This document shows, piece by piece, positions 20,232-31,300 of a DNA stretch of 64,000 bases; within the stretch, counting starts at the first letter, position 1, and each line of letters opens with the position of its first letter. Position numbers and translations under genes: made by a program. The stretch comes from Isochrysis galbana (Eukaryota > Haptophyta > Isochrysidales > Isochrysidaceae), in NCBI GenBank assembly GCA_018136815.1, contig CM030939.1, forward strand, positions 4,705,419 to 4,769,418. The letters run 5' to 3'. The notes below the pieces were generated by a model. It was not told where the DNA came from and did not search any database. It saw nothing but the letters and a program-made list of their open reading frames with translations.

Positions 20232-21911
20232 ATGGGCAGCTCCCAGTCGGCGCCCGAGTCGCACTCTGAGCTGCTCAATCGCTACTCAAGCACAGAGCAG
20301 CGGATGCTCTTGCGCAACTGCTCTCTGCTAGCTGGCAGGGACGCGGCCGAGCCGACGAGCTTCGGCCATGCTGAATGGATCGAAGTGCACGGGGCTCTAG
20401 GGACGCCTCTCGCCTCAGCACTTTTCCATGGCTTCGCGGGAGGAGACGACGGAGTGCTCTCGTTTGACATAGTCATCCGCACATTGGTACGATTGAGAGA
20501 GGTAAAGGCGGCAAGGCTGCAGTTCCTCGAGGATGCGTCTGGCGCCCCAGCAATCATAGCCCTCTCTGACGAGGTACGGACCACCGATAATGATTCACAG
20601 CTTAGTGGGGCAGTCAGAGCGATCAGAGCTGATGGTGGCCCTTGGCTTCGCAAATTTGCACCACGGCTAGTGACACCAGAGGTGGAGGAGTGGCTCGTAC
20701 AGCTGGGCAAGTATGCTGACGATCCCATGGGAGGTTCTTTGCGCGACACATATGGAATGAAGATTGTCGCTGCCGAGATGCTAGCAAGGATTGCGGAGGC
20801 GTCCTGGCTGGTCGATCATCGTAACATTGAGCCTCTGCCCAATCTGAACGGCATGAGCTCGGAAATCATCCCTCCACATGCATTCCGACCTCTTACAGCA
20901 GCGCTGCCCCCGGCTTATCGGCGATCTTGGCGCCTGTTGTTCAGCACCACGCGTGATGGCGCATCCTTTACTCGGCTCTGCAATCTGACATTCGGCCGTG
21001 CGCCATGCCTATTCGTGTTGCGCGATAAGGGCCAAGCTACTTTTGGGGCGTTTTGTCCGGAACCACTACACCTCTCTCCAAAATTCTTCGGCGATTTCTC
21101 AAGCTTCCTCTTCCGTATCGGCGCAAGCAGTGATTCCTCGCGCGTATTCCGTGCATCCGGAGACAACTCTAATTTCGTGTATTGCAACGCACACAAAGAA
21201 ATGCTGCCGAACGGCATCGCCTTCGGAGGGAATCTTGACTCGAGGTTCTTCGGGTTGTGGTTGTGAGTACTTGCACACTATAGCACAAGGACCGACCCCG
21301 TAGGGAAACCACCCGCTTCCATGATATTATGGGTTGTGGAACGCTCTTTCTGCGCTTTTTGAAATGCCGCAAAATATTCGCGTAGGATTGCGTGCGTGCT
21401 ATCCTAGCATACATCCAGTCTGCCTCCTCCTATCCTAGCATACATCCAGTCTGCCTCCCCAATCGGTGCCCCTCAGGCACGACTCCCTTGAAACCGGTCG
21501 CGCCGAAGAGCAATGTTCTACCTTTTTGCTAGATGGATCTCTTGCTTCTGCCGTAGAATTTGAGGTGGCCGCTATTGAGGTGGGTCAATATGATTGCGTG
21601 TCGCCGTGCCTCCTATGCCCAAGTGGGCGCTAGGCCGCGTTGTACTCGCGAGCCCAAATTTGTTGTGCTCCCGAAACGCCTGCCCTGGCTTGTGCAACGT
21701 GCGGGCTCCATCGCCACAAACGCCGCCCTGCTACTCTTCCTAGGTCTGGGCGGTGAGTGAGAATGTCTTCATGCCCGACGAGAACCGCCACGGCGCTGGC
21801 GCCATGTCTGAGGCACACAAGGAAACGCGTGCCTTCCTCGCTTTAGCCGGCAGAGAGATGCAATCTGACAACATTAGTCCACCACCCGTTGGTGAAGAAG
21901 GGGATGAGTGA
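20232..21911 (+). CDS. TLDc-domain protein, MEAK7-like, three exons, predicted N-myristoylated
   Basis: Exons 20232-21262, 21477-21579 and 21744-21911 join in frame (phases 2 and 0) to 433 residues. Splice signals are GTGAGT...CCTCAG and GTGGGT...TCCTAG. The start MGSSQSAP is an N-myristoylation signal, as in MEAK7/TLDC1, an mTOR-associated lysosomal protein. The N-terminal half is helical (FGHAEWIEVHGALGTP, HGFAGGDDGVLSFDIVIRTL, the latter EF-hand-like). The TLDc domain runs from about residue 240: WRLLFSTTRDGASFTRLC, LFVLRDKGQATFGAF, NSNFVYCNAHKEMLPNGIAF, FFGLWLHDSLETGRAEEQCS and FEVAAIEVWAVSENV. TLDc proteins are linked to oxidative-stress protection and V-ATPase regulation. Confidence 0.85.
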
Positions 21912-22932
21912 ACGGCTCGACGAATAACCCCCACCAGGACGATGGCATAAGATGAGCGACTGCATGAATGAACCCCCCCCCCCCGCCACAACGATGCCAT
22001 GAGCGGCGTGTGACACGTAGCTCGCGTTGGCGCCATTCGGACTTCCGACATTGTGTCACGATCCGAAAAAACCCGGTGCCATTGCCATTGCCACGCGCGC
22101 ACACGGCCCTGGACACCATCAATCGATACATGCGAACCGATGCGGAGAAGCTCGATGGGTGGCCACCTATCCACGCCAGAAAAGAAGTAGCCGATCTCTT
22201 TTGGAATCGGATATGCTGAGATTTAGGATTTAGTATAACATACATATTTGGTCCTTACGCATATAGCGAGACGCGTGCAGATCATTCGTTCTCTCCTTGT
22301 CGTATTCACGGAAAGAGCGCGCAACGCGGGACTAAGCCAATGCATCCATCGGATAGCATGTGCAAAGCGACTGCAGCGGAGAAGGGGGGGGGGGGGCTAT
22401 GCGGCTAGATTGCGATGGCGGCAATGGCGATGGCAGCGGCGGCGGCCGGCTCGTAGCACGGTTTCGTCTTTACACGGGCGTTACGCGACTGAAGCTAAGG
22501 CGGCAAGCCGGGGGCTCCGACTCAAGTGTTAAGGTGCCCCGCCAGTCGCACGCTTTCTCACCAAAAAATTATCACCATGCCATTACAAAAGCCGTTTAAA
22601 GTGCTAAAGCGCCTGGCTCCTAACCCCTCCCTCCTCCTAGCAGCAAGGCGTGTGCCGGTGCGGGGGTGCCGTGTCCAACGTTGAGGAGCTATACGAATCA
22701 TCTGGCAGAGAAACTCCAGCAACTCACGAGGGGCGCGGCTGTGGCTGGATCCGTGGTCAGGGGGTTTTGTATTAGGGGGGTACGGCCCTGAGAACGAGAG
22801 GGTGCAACTCGAGGTTCCTTTTTTTTGTCACGCCCCTCCCGGCTTTTTAGGTATATAATTTCTACTGACCCCTAACTTCGCCCCTAACTCGGGGGTTGAC
22901 CGCGCGCAAACAAACAAAAACACGGGGACCCA
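21912..22932. other. Intergenic, no gene seen
   Basis: It contains poly-C (about 21974) and poly-G (about 22385) runs. CAACTCGAGGTTCC followed by a T-run and GTCACGCCCC stands at about 22805-22835 and recurs at about 23578. A TATATAA-like box lies near 22852. Short ORFs are not convincing. Confidence 0.5.
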
Positions 22933-23292
22933 TCAAGCGGAAGACGTCTTGTGTTTCGTTTGTGCCTCCCGTTTCAATATAGCCTCCGCATCGAAGGTCA
23001 GTTTCATTTTCTCCGTCTTGTAAAAGCGAAAATACTTTGTCTTCCACAGTATCAAGAGGAGAAGAATAAACAGCGCGAAGACCACCCCGACCGCGATCCC
23101 GACCCTTGTGAGGCCATCCCTCGACGCGATGACTGCTGCGAATGAAGCACTAACGAGAAACCAGAAGGTGATGCCACCCAAGAGACTGATCAAGGGGACG
23201 ACGTCGTAGGGACCATCGTCGAAAAAGGTATCACGGGCGTAGACCCACATCTTACAGTATGCAAAGTAAATTTTTTTTTGAGATTGTGTCAT
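22933..23292 (-). CDS. Unrecognised 119-residue protein with two membrane helices
   Basis: The ATG at 23292 (MTQSQKKIYFAYCKMWVYAR) opens a frame with two strong transmembrane helices (VPLISLLGGITFWFLVSASF and IAVGVVFALFILLLLILWK). A basic, probably cytosolic tail with KTEKMKLTFDAEAILKREAQ follows. The start codon is followed within a few codons by a nine-A run, a frameshift-prone spot. It is single-exon and AT-richer than the housekeeping genes. No family recognised. Sequence repeats (CCCCTAACTCGG) lie on both sides. Confidence 0.5.
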   Translation of the reverse strand: MTQSQKKIYFAYCKMWVYARDTFFDDGPYDVVPLISLLGGITFWFLVSASFAAVIASRDGLTRVGIAVGVVFALFILLLLILWKTKYFRFYKTEKMKLTFDAEAILKREAQTKHKTSSA

Positions 23293-23901
23293 TGACGGGG
23301 GCGCCCTCGCCTCCCTCCTAGTTTGCGCCTCAACTTGGCCCCTAACTCGGACACGCTTCCCCGAGCGTGAATACCTTTTTTTCTTGCATAACAATAAGGG
23401 AACGTCATGTTGGTATACATACCCTAGAAGCGTGATGAATATGAGGTGGAGGAACTAAAGAAATTAATAGTTCCCATTATTGCCTGGTCCTTATTCATTA
23501 TCGTGCCATCAATCGTACTTGCATTCGGGGCGATGGGTGTTAAAGGAATCGGAGTTGGACGTTGGCCGCGCGCATGAACAACTCGAGGTTCCCTTTTTGT
23601 CACACCCACCATGTGGTTCCCTTTTTTGTCACACCTTGAACGATCATCCCGCCCTTGTTGAAGAATGCAACCATGCCCGCTGCCCGAGTTGAAGAATGCA
23701 ACCACGTGGGCGTCAGACTGCCGACGTCCGCCCTTGCACGCCCATAGCCAGCACACCGGGCGGATGGCGACGTCTGAAGAAAGACTTCACACGGTTTCAA
23801 CGCCGTTTGCTGCAAAGCAAAAGGCAAGCGATTCCCCACGAGACTCCAGGACGCATTTCGCCCCAGTCACCATCACTCCACCCGCAAGCGTGTGAATGAG
23901 C
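23293..23901. other. Intergenic with local duplications
   Basis: Two copies of GGTTCCC, a T-run and GTCACACC lie at about 23588-23636. GTTGAAGAATGCAACCA occurs twice at about 23660-23705. No gene seen. Confidence 0.5.
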
Positions 23902-24423
23902 TCATTGAATGAGCTGCAGCATGCGTGTGAGCATGACTTGAGAGATCGCAGTGTCGTCATAACTCGCCAAAGAGGTGCGATTCACAAGATGGATGTCAAC
24001 TGTGTAGAGCTCCCGATTCCCCGCTCGCTGGAGGCTCTCGGCCGCGCTCTTGGTTGGCGCAGACCACGACCGTGCAAAGTCGTACTTCCAGTCTCCCAAG
24101 ACGAGCTGCCGGGGGTGCTGGATGCAAAAGGCCGCGGTGGTGACGACCTCCTCCAACTCATGGGTGCTTACCGGATCGTCGCACGTCAAGGACACCTTGA
24201 ATGCGAGGCCACCGGGGCTGTCGGTGAAGAAGACGACTTCCCGAAAGGTCCTCTGCACACTGCGTTCGATGCTGAGAATGCGGTTGATGAGCTGCTCGGG
24301 CGGTCGGTTGACTGGCGCTGGGCTGACGGTGGCCGAGTCGCAGTACGAGACGGAGTCCTCTTCAGCGGCCAGTGAGGGCGAAGCGGGCGGGGTCATGAGG
24401 GGGACCTCGGTGGGCGCTACCAT
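23902..24423 (-). CDS. Unrecognised 173-residue protein
   Basis: A true ATG at 24423 gives MVAPTEVPLMTPPASP, then a helical/beta domain with natural composition: PPEQLINRILSIERSVQRTF, REVVFFTDSPGGLAFKVSLT, LVLGDWKYDFARSWSA and RELYTVDIHLVNRT. The regular strand-like segments look like a folded alpha/beta domain, but I cannot assign a family. Single exon. It is oriented with the membrane protein at 22933-23292. Confidence 0.5.
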   Translation of the reverse strand: MVAPTEVPLMTPPASPSLAAEEDSVSYCDSATVSPAPVNRPPEQLINRILSIERSVQRTFREVVFFTDSPGGLAFKVSLTCDDPVSTHELEEVVTTAAFCIQHPRQLVLGDWKYDFARSWSAPTKSAAESLQRAGNRELYTVDIHLVNRTSLASYDDTAISQVMLTRMLQLIQ

Positions 24424-25163
24424 GTATCGGCAAAACTGACACAGGGAGGTGGGGGGGTGTCAGTGGCACTGCTGAGTTTTTTTTTTCAATCGACACCCAT
24501 GATTGGCAAAACTGCGGAAGAAGAAGAGAGACGAGTCGAGAGCCGTTCGTGGTTCGTGAGAGTTACATGCTTCCCAGACGTGGACGGGGAGGAGATCCAA
24601 TCTCTTCTTCATCTCGCGCGGGAGATCATATCACAAATGTTTTCGGAAAATGAGGCGAGCAGGAGGGGGGGGGGGGCGTCGTCCCTTCTTTATCTCAGAT
24701 GGCCGGGGGGGTGTTTCTAGACGAGTCGTCCCTTCTCTATCTCACGGAGGAGATCAGATGACGAACGTTTTCGAGAAGGCAAAGCAGGCGGGGATTCCGA
24801 CTCTCTGCGGTCTCTTCTCCTATTTGCCGCCCGCCTGCGGGTGTCACTGTTCATCAAAGTACCGCCCGTTTCAATATGGTGTGTGGGAGTGAATGCAGGG
24901 GAGGAGAGGCGAAGAGGCCTACTCGCATTGCGCCTGAGAGGATGACTATGTGTCGAAAGTCTTTGATATTCAACAAGTTTCGCTCAAGTTTGTGCTTTGG
25001 CCTCGTGGCACACTGCCTGCGGTTGGCTCGTAGGGCTCTCGCCTCCACCCCTCGCTCACCTGACCCCCGCTTCTCTACCTCTCTCCTCGCTCCACTCGCT
25101 TCCCACAACTGGTCGCCCCACCCGCTCCTGGAGATTTGCGCAAAAGTTCTCTCGTTCCCACCC
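24424..25163. other. Intergenic, no gene seen
   Basis: T-run at 24476-24486, G-run at 24666-24675. The open frame upstream of 25164 is Arg/Ser/Leu-rich without features and is taken as 5' UTR or chance. Confidence 0.5.
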
Positions 25164-26138
25164 ATGCATCCGCAGAGCACCGTCCCCATCGCGACCGCGT
25201 CCCTCCGTCACCAAGTAGCAACGCTGGGCGCTCCGCTCGGCGGCTCCACCCTCCCTTCGAACGTAGCCGCTGGAGTCGGCGCGGACCGCGGCATGCCGCA
25301 CAACAACACCAAGCTTGCCACGCCTACACAAATTGCCCACATGGCTCTCGCGCGCCTGCACCAAGAAACGGTGACGGCGATCAAACTGCAAGAGGATTCC
25401 AAAATGGACACTTGCCAGAAGCTGTTCGCCAGCATGAAGAATGCCGCGCTCCGCGCGGACGGCACCCTCTCAGCGTGGACGAAAAGTATGCACGTGGCCA
25501 CGAAAGACTTTGCGACTTTATGCGCGACCACCGAGGACCTTTCGACACGGTGGAATCTCGTGGACCGCGAATTGCGTGACGCGCTCGTCGCCGAAGAAAG
25601 CCTGCTTCAGATAATGGACTGCATGCAGCTCAACGTGAACGAGCCCGACTGGTGCATGAACCACGTGCAATACCTTCACTCAAACGCAGGCTCGGCGCGC
25701 AGTCAGCTCGACAAGATCGGCAATGCCCTGCAAGTCGCACAAGAGTTCCTGGCGACGTTCTCACATACGCCGACTCGACCAGCGCTGCTGGTGGCAACTG
25801 GTCGAGAGAGCTCGCCGCCCAGAGCCCCTGGGAGTGCGGCCATGGGCGCGACTCTCGGGAACTCTGGGACGCGAGAAAACGCGGGAAACACACGGGGGCG
25901 CGCGCAAGGAAAGAAAGGGGGCGCACACATGAGAAAACAAGGGAGGGGGATCGAGAGCGATCACCCCTATCCCTATCCTAACACACGGGGGCGGAAGAGA
26001 GGAAGATCGGGATCGGAGGATCCCGATCGGACGGAGAGGATGCGACCCGAAGGGAGAAACCAAAAACACGCGAAGGCGGGAAAACAAAGAGGGAGAGGGC
26101 CTCTCCTTGGGAAACCTAAAGGGCGGCTCTCCCCCTAA
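25164..26138 (+). CDS. Unrecognised helical protein with basic C-terminal tail
   Basis: From the ATG at 25164 (MHPQSTVPIATASLRHQV) the frame encodes 324 residues. Residues about 50-210 are a long run of amphipathic helices (TQIAHMALARLHQETVTAIK, WTKSMHVATKDFATLCATTE, WNLVDRELRDALVAEESLLQ). The last about 100 residues are Gly/Arg/Lys-rich and probably nucleic-acid binding (GRAQGKKGGAHMRKQGRG). The layout is reminiscent of a Nup62-type coiled coil or a retroelement capsid protein, but neither is demonstrated. The tail could also be read-through past an unseen splice site. Confidence 0.4.
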   Translation: MHPQSTVPIATASLRHQVATLGAPLGGSTLPSNVAAGVGADRGMPHNNTKLATPTQIAHMALARLHQETVTAIKLQEDSKMDTCQKLFASMKNAALRADGTLSAWTKSMHVATKDFATLCATTEDLSTRWNLVDRELRDALVAEESLLQIMDCMQLNVNEPDWCMNHVQYLHSNAGSARSQLDKIGNALQVAQEFLATFSHTPTRPALLVATGRESSPPRAPGSAAMGATLGNSGTRENAGNTRGRAQGKKGGAHMRKQGRGIESDHPYPYPNTRGRKRGRSGSEDPDRTERMRPEGRNQKHAKAGKQRGRGPLLGKPKGRLSP

Positions 26139-26531
26139 CCACAACACATCTTAGGCCCCTAAGTAGAGCACAAGGGGAGTGCCGCAAGCCGCAAGGCGGG
26201 TAGTGAGGGTAGAGGGAGGGAATGGGGCGTGGCTACAGGAGCGAACCCTAGTGCCACGCGCGAGGCGAGAATGTTGAAAGGGCTTTTTTTCGGGGAAGGA
26301 AGCAAGTAGAAGTTATACTCGATTTGCGCATGGGTATGGGTCGAAAAAAGAATCAGACCTTAGGTAGCGGCCTCCGAGCTACATGTCGCGGCATATGAAT
26401 CAATGAACGCCAAACGCGCGAGCATGTCGCCTGAATCGCTAAATTTTGATATGCAATTTGCAGATGTGGCAGCCTCAGCGCTTGTGGCAACAGCGACAAC
26501 ACCTTAAGCAGCCATCACGCATGTGAACCGA
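26139..26531. other. Intergenic, no gene seen
   Basis: Ordinary mixed sequence. Probably the 3' flanks of the two converging genes. Confidence 0.6.
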
Positions 26532-27419
26532 TCACGGCTTCCTTGGTTTTTTTCGCCGTTGCTTGTTCATTTCTTTAGCCGAGCCTCCGAATCTCTTCTT
26601 TACCTCTTCAGTCGGGACCGCTCGTGTGCCCACCTTGACAAGGGCATAGGTCAGCGCGCCGCCGTTGGTGTGCGGGATGTCGCTTCTATATCCAGGGTAA
26701 GCGGCAGCATCAAACGGGATGGCACACTTCACACGCAAACCAGCAAGCTTTGCGAGTGTTGGTAGTCCCCATTGTTCGTAGGGCTGACCGCGTGGAATGG
26801 TCACGTGCAGCTCGCCATCCGGACAGAGCAAGCCTCCTGCCGCCGTATTTCCGAAAATCTCTCGTAGCAGAGCCTGGTTTGCAGAGGTGGCGGATGGAGT
26901 ATCCTTTGGCAAGCCACCGCTAACTAGCGGGAAGTTAAAGATAATGCGATCGAAGCCCTTCCTTCGCCCGACAGCCTCTGGAGTGCTCAACCGTGTAGCG
27001 TCGACGCCGAAGAGAACGGTGCCGCCGCACGCACGAATTGTCTCGATATTGTCCTCAACATCAGCCTGCGCAAGGCTTTCGCGCTCGCTCTGCAGGGTTG
27101 TGGCAACCAGTCGTGTGCACTCACCCCAGAGCGTGGCAAGTGATGCAGCAAAGCTCAGGTCGCCCTCGCCAAGCAGGAGCATGTGGCTCAAAGTGTCGTG
27201 CGCATACGGATTGTGCGGCTGGCGACTCCTATGCGACTGCTGCTGCGAGGATGGACCTTTGGCCGGTGTCGACCTGGCTGGCAGCAGCGCAGGCATCTGC
27301 ACAGCAGGCGTGAGCTTGTTCGCGCCGACCTTCTGCACTCTGCGCATCTTGCCGTACGCGGCGATCTTAGCCTTCTTGCGCGCCTGCCCCCGGTTATCGC
27401 GCACCTTGATTTTAGCCAT
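26532..27419 (-). CDS. BMT5-like (DUF2431) 25S rRNA uridine-N3 methyltransferase
   Basis: From the first in-frame ATG (27419): MAKIKVRDNRGQARKKAKIA, a lysine-rich nucleolar-type N-terminus. A Rossmann-like methyltransferase domain follows, with LLLGEGDLSFAASLATLWG (SAM-binding loop of DUF2431), LVATTLQSERESLAQ, VLFGVDATRL, FDRIIFNFPLVSGG and DGELHVTIPRGQPYEQWGL. The C-terminus is basic (FGGSAKEMNKQRRKKPRKP). About 295 residues. Yeast Bmt5 makes m3U in 25S rRNA, so the same role in the nucleolus is inferred. The frame is open upstream to 27518 but starts there with GTG, so the ATG is preferred. Confidence 0.85.
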   Translation of the reverse strand: MAKIKVRDNRGQARKKAKIAAYGKMRRVQKVGANKLTPAVQMPALLPARSTPAKGPSSQQQSHRSRQPHNPYAHDTLSHMLLLGEGDLSFAASLATLWGECTRLVATTLQSERESLAQADVEDNIETIRACGGTVLFGVDATRLSTPEAVGRRKGFDRIIFNFPLVSGGLPKDTPSATSANQALLREIFGNTAAGGLLCPDGELHVTIPRGQPYEQWGLPTLAKLAGLRVKCAIPFDAAAYPGYRSDIPHTNGGALTYALVKVGTRAVPTEEVKKRFGGSAKEMNKQRRKKPRKP

Positions 27420-28347
27420 CCGAACACGCTCACGCTGCAGCCCCGTGGGGCGGGGAAGGCGGAGAGAGCGAGGGACGGCGAAGGTGGCCCGCACCGTTGT
27501 GGACGACACGCGTGCCACACAAGTGTGTAAAAGTAGAGTAAACGCGGTATAGATGAACGCCTCCCCCTGTCGGTATCTCTCTCATCGGCATGCGGCGCGA
27601 GCCGCCGCCGAATGGTTCTTGCCGAGTGAGTGTTGTGCGCAAATAGTAGTGCTCTGCTCAGTGTGGTATATCTCTCTATTACTCTTATTAGTATAGATGC
27701 TTCTGAGAAAAAAAATCTGAGGATTCAGGGCTATACACCTACCGTCTACAGGACTCTCCCGCTCTATTTCCATCGCCCTTATCTCCCCTCCCTCCACCTC
27801 CTCCCCTGCCCCCCTTCTTTCCTTTTTCTTTGGTTTCCGGGGTCCGACCTCGGTGCACTACCTGAGGCCTGGTTTGGAGTGTGGGGTCCGGGTGTCGCAT
27901 TCGCGAATCGACGCTCGTTAGGCTTCTCTTCGTCGTTCGGCATTTATCGTTATAATAATTCTCTCGTTCTCGTTCTCGGTCAAAAGCTTCGCTTGGATGC
28001 ATGGGATCGGGGGTTAGGGGTGGGTAAAAACTTTTAGCCGAATTCGAATTCGCCCAAACTTGTCGGCCAAACTTGCGTGATTCTTGTAGCTCACTGCCCA
28101 AACTTGTCGTCAAACTTGTGGCAATTTGTGGTGCCGCAAGTACGTCCGCAGCACGTTTCCCTTGAGGAACACACACAAAAAAACTCGCAACTAGCGATCG
28201 CGCGCGCGCGTCCGACGCCGACCTACCTGCACCTGCACCTCCACCTCTACCTACCTCGCACGTCATTATTACAAATAGCAAATAGCGCCTCTTTGTACAT
28301 GACTACATGACACAAACCACGCAAACACATGCACACTTATGAAGACT
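27420..28347. other. Intergenic, no gene seen
   Basis: It has a CT-rich 5' flank of the BMT5-like gene, CAAACTTG repeats at about 28055-28115 and CACCTGCACCTCCACC-type repeats at about 28230-28250. The 3' LTR of the gypsy-type element should lie near its upper end, but I could not match it to any 5' copy. Confidence 0.45.
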
Positions 28348-31300
28348 TCACTCCCTCATTCCCACCCGGTTGTTGTTGTTGTAACGCAACATCAGCGCGG
28401 CTTGAATCNNNNNNNNNNNNNNNNNNNNNNNNNNNNNNNNNNNNNNNNNNNNNNNNNNNNNNNNNNNNNNNNNNNNNNNNNNNNNNNNNNNNNNNNNNNN
28501 NNNNNNNNGGAGCGCATCGATTCGCGTTGGGCTTCTTGAGTACTTTCGAGGGCGGAACGCACGACTCGAGAAGCTTCTTATTGAGCTCGGTGGCGTAAAT
28601 GACGGCATCGGACGGAGGCCTAGATGGAAGGAACTCGAGAACAGGAGCAGGGTCAGCAAGTTGAGCTGGAAGACGAAGCTCCCGACCAAACAAGATAGCC
28701 GCGGGTGACTTGGGTACGACGCGACCGGCGGTCGCTCGCATAGACATGAGAAGAACGGAAGGTGGTCGACCCAATGGGCGCCGCCTTCATTGGAGACTCG
28801 AGTCATCGTGAGGAGAGTTTGTTGAGCTCTTTCCACTAGCCCTACGCCTTCGTGGCGATAGGCTTCAGTAGTGCTCAAGTCCGTGCCAGTCGCTTTGAGA
28901 ATTAGGTCCACTAACCGAGAGCAAAGATTCGAGCCGGCGTCGGTTCGAAGTTGGCGAGGGACTCCATAACGAGATACGATGAGACGCATGAAGACGTCCA
29001 GACATTTTGCGGACGAGGGGTTACCGTTGCAAGGCTCAGCTTCAATCCAACGAGAGAGAGAATCGACGAAAACAATCAGCTTATCAAAACCGGAGCGGCC
29101 GGATACGAAATCGTGGGTGGGAGCCATCGAAAGAATATCGCAATAGACGACGTCGAAAGGATAGGATCCGATAGAAAGACCGGATGGATGGGCGAGCGGT
29201 CGCGGTAACGGTTTGCCAAGAGTGCATTCATGGCACTCTCGAACGTACTCCGATACAGAGGCGGATAGGCCAGGCCAGTAAACTCGAGAACGAAGTAGGG
29301 TAGTCATCCTTGTCGCACCTGGGTGACCAAGGTGGTCATGGTAGGCGCGGAGGTACGTGTCACGAAGGGACTCCGGAATGTATAAACGAAGAGGAGCCTC
29401 TTCCGCCTCTGAGGAGCGGTAGTAGAGTAGGCCATCGCGAAGCAGGAATCGGGACCTTTTCTTCGACGACGAGCTAGAGTCGATCGAAGAGGAAGCTTTC
29501 GGAAGGATCGACTCGAGTTCAGAAATGATCGAGCTAGCGAACTCGTCGGTAGAGAGCGCTTGACGCAATTCGTCGGCATGAGGCACGCCCACATCGAGAT
29601 ACGAGGAGGTAATCGACTCCGAAGATTCCGATGCTTGACGAGCGAGCCTATCGTTTGCTTGTTGGCGGCGAGCGGTGAGGGTGGATGACGTAACCGCGGC
29701 GGCAACTATGTCGTGAATTTCGGAAGAATCGAAAGAATGGACGTCACTCTCCTCGAGATGGAGAGGATCGTGATCGGGCTCGAGAGCAACTAGGCGGGAT
29801 AAGCCGTCGGCGTCCCAGTGAGTGACTCCAGGTTTGTGCACGACGTCGAATCGATATTCGGCTAGCTTCAGGACCCATCGCATGAGGCGCGAGGCTGGAC
29901 CACCGGTGACTTGATCTTTCATCGTGTGAAGCCAGCGCAAAGCTGAATGGTCTACGACGAGGGTGAAGTGGCGACCCCAAAGATACGGCCTCCAATTTCG
30001 GATCGATTCTAGCGCTGCTAGAAGTTCGATTTCAGTAACTGTCCAATGGCGCTCAGCCGGACTCAAACTACGACCGTAGTATGCAACAACGCGCGCTCTC
30101 CCTTCGTCGTCTTTCTGAGCAAGGACGCCGGCGATGCCGAGCTTGCTAGCACCGTCGGTCTTAACGAGGAAAGGACGGTCGTCTCGAGGAGGTGCGAGTA
30201 CGGGTTCTTCACAGATAGCTTGCTTGAGATCTTCGATAGCCTGGCGACAGGCTTCTGTTTGCGACTCGACCGGGACATCGCACCCTTTCCGCGTGAGAGC
30301 GGTTAACGGCGCTGCACGGATCGCAAAACGGCGTATAAAACGGCGGTAGTACGAGCACAGTCCAAGGAAAGAACGGACGGCTTCGATAGAGTTGATTTGG
30401 GTAGGGTCGATTTTCGAGACGGCTTCCACTTTCTTGGGATCCATCCGAAGACCTTCACGCGAAACAACGTGGCCGAGATATTCAGCCGAGGTGGCAAAGA
30501 AAACGCATTTCGACATCCTGCAAGTGAGGCCCGCCCAGATGAGACGTTCCAAGACAAGATCAAGACGGTGTAACATTTGTTGGAATGACGACTCTTCCCT
30601 GGCCTGCAGCGAGTCACCTACGCCTGTCGACCAGGCGCCGACATCATCCAAGTATGGCATACAAATCTCCCATGCCAGCCCACCGAGAACGGCGTCCATG
30701 AGGCGGCACATATACGAGGGACCGGATTGAACACCAAAAGGCAAGTAATTGAACTCGTACTTGCCGCGATGAGTAGTGAACGCGGTGATATGTTTATCGG
30801 ACTCTTTGATCGGTATACCCCAGAAACCAGATGCCAGGTCCAGGGTGCAAAGGAATAGAGAATCAAGGTTGCCTTGGCCGGACGACAATCGGTCGATGGC
30901 TTCTACCGTGAGGGGAAGAGGGCTGTCCTCTAGACGAAGCTTGGAGTTGACGTCGCGATAATCTACGCAGAAACGTACGGAGCCATCCTTCTTAGTGACT
31001 AGCACGACTCGAGAGGCCCACGACGAATTTGATTTCCTAATGATGCCCGCGGACTCCATCTTGCAAACTTCGTCCTCTATGATCTTCTCACCCTCTCGTC
31101 CAACTCTAGACGGTGCGTGGCGGTGAGCTTCGGCTCCGGGGTTGAGCGGTAGCTCTACCTCCATCACGTGAGTGTGATTCGGGTTGGTCGGGTCAATTGC
31201 GAAAGCAGCGATACGTCGGGCCAGTAGACGACGAACTTGTTCACGTTGGGGCATCGAGAGACGGCCTTCGGGGTCGATCTTGGCTGCCTCGAGGAGCTTA

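Noticed and set aside
27420-27518. Extension of the BMT5-like protein upstream to 27518
   Set aside because: It starts at GTG with UTR-like composition. The ATG at 27419 begins the typical basic N-terminus.
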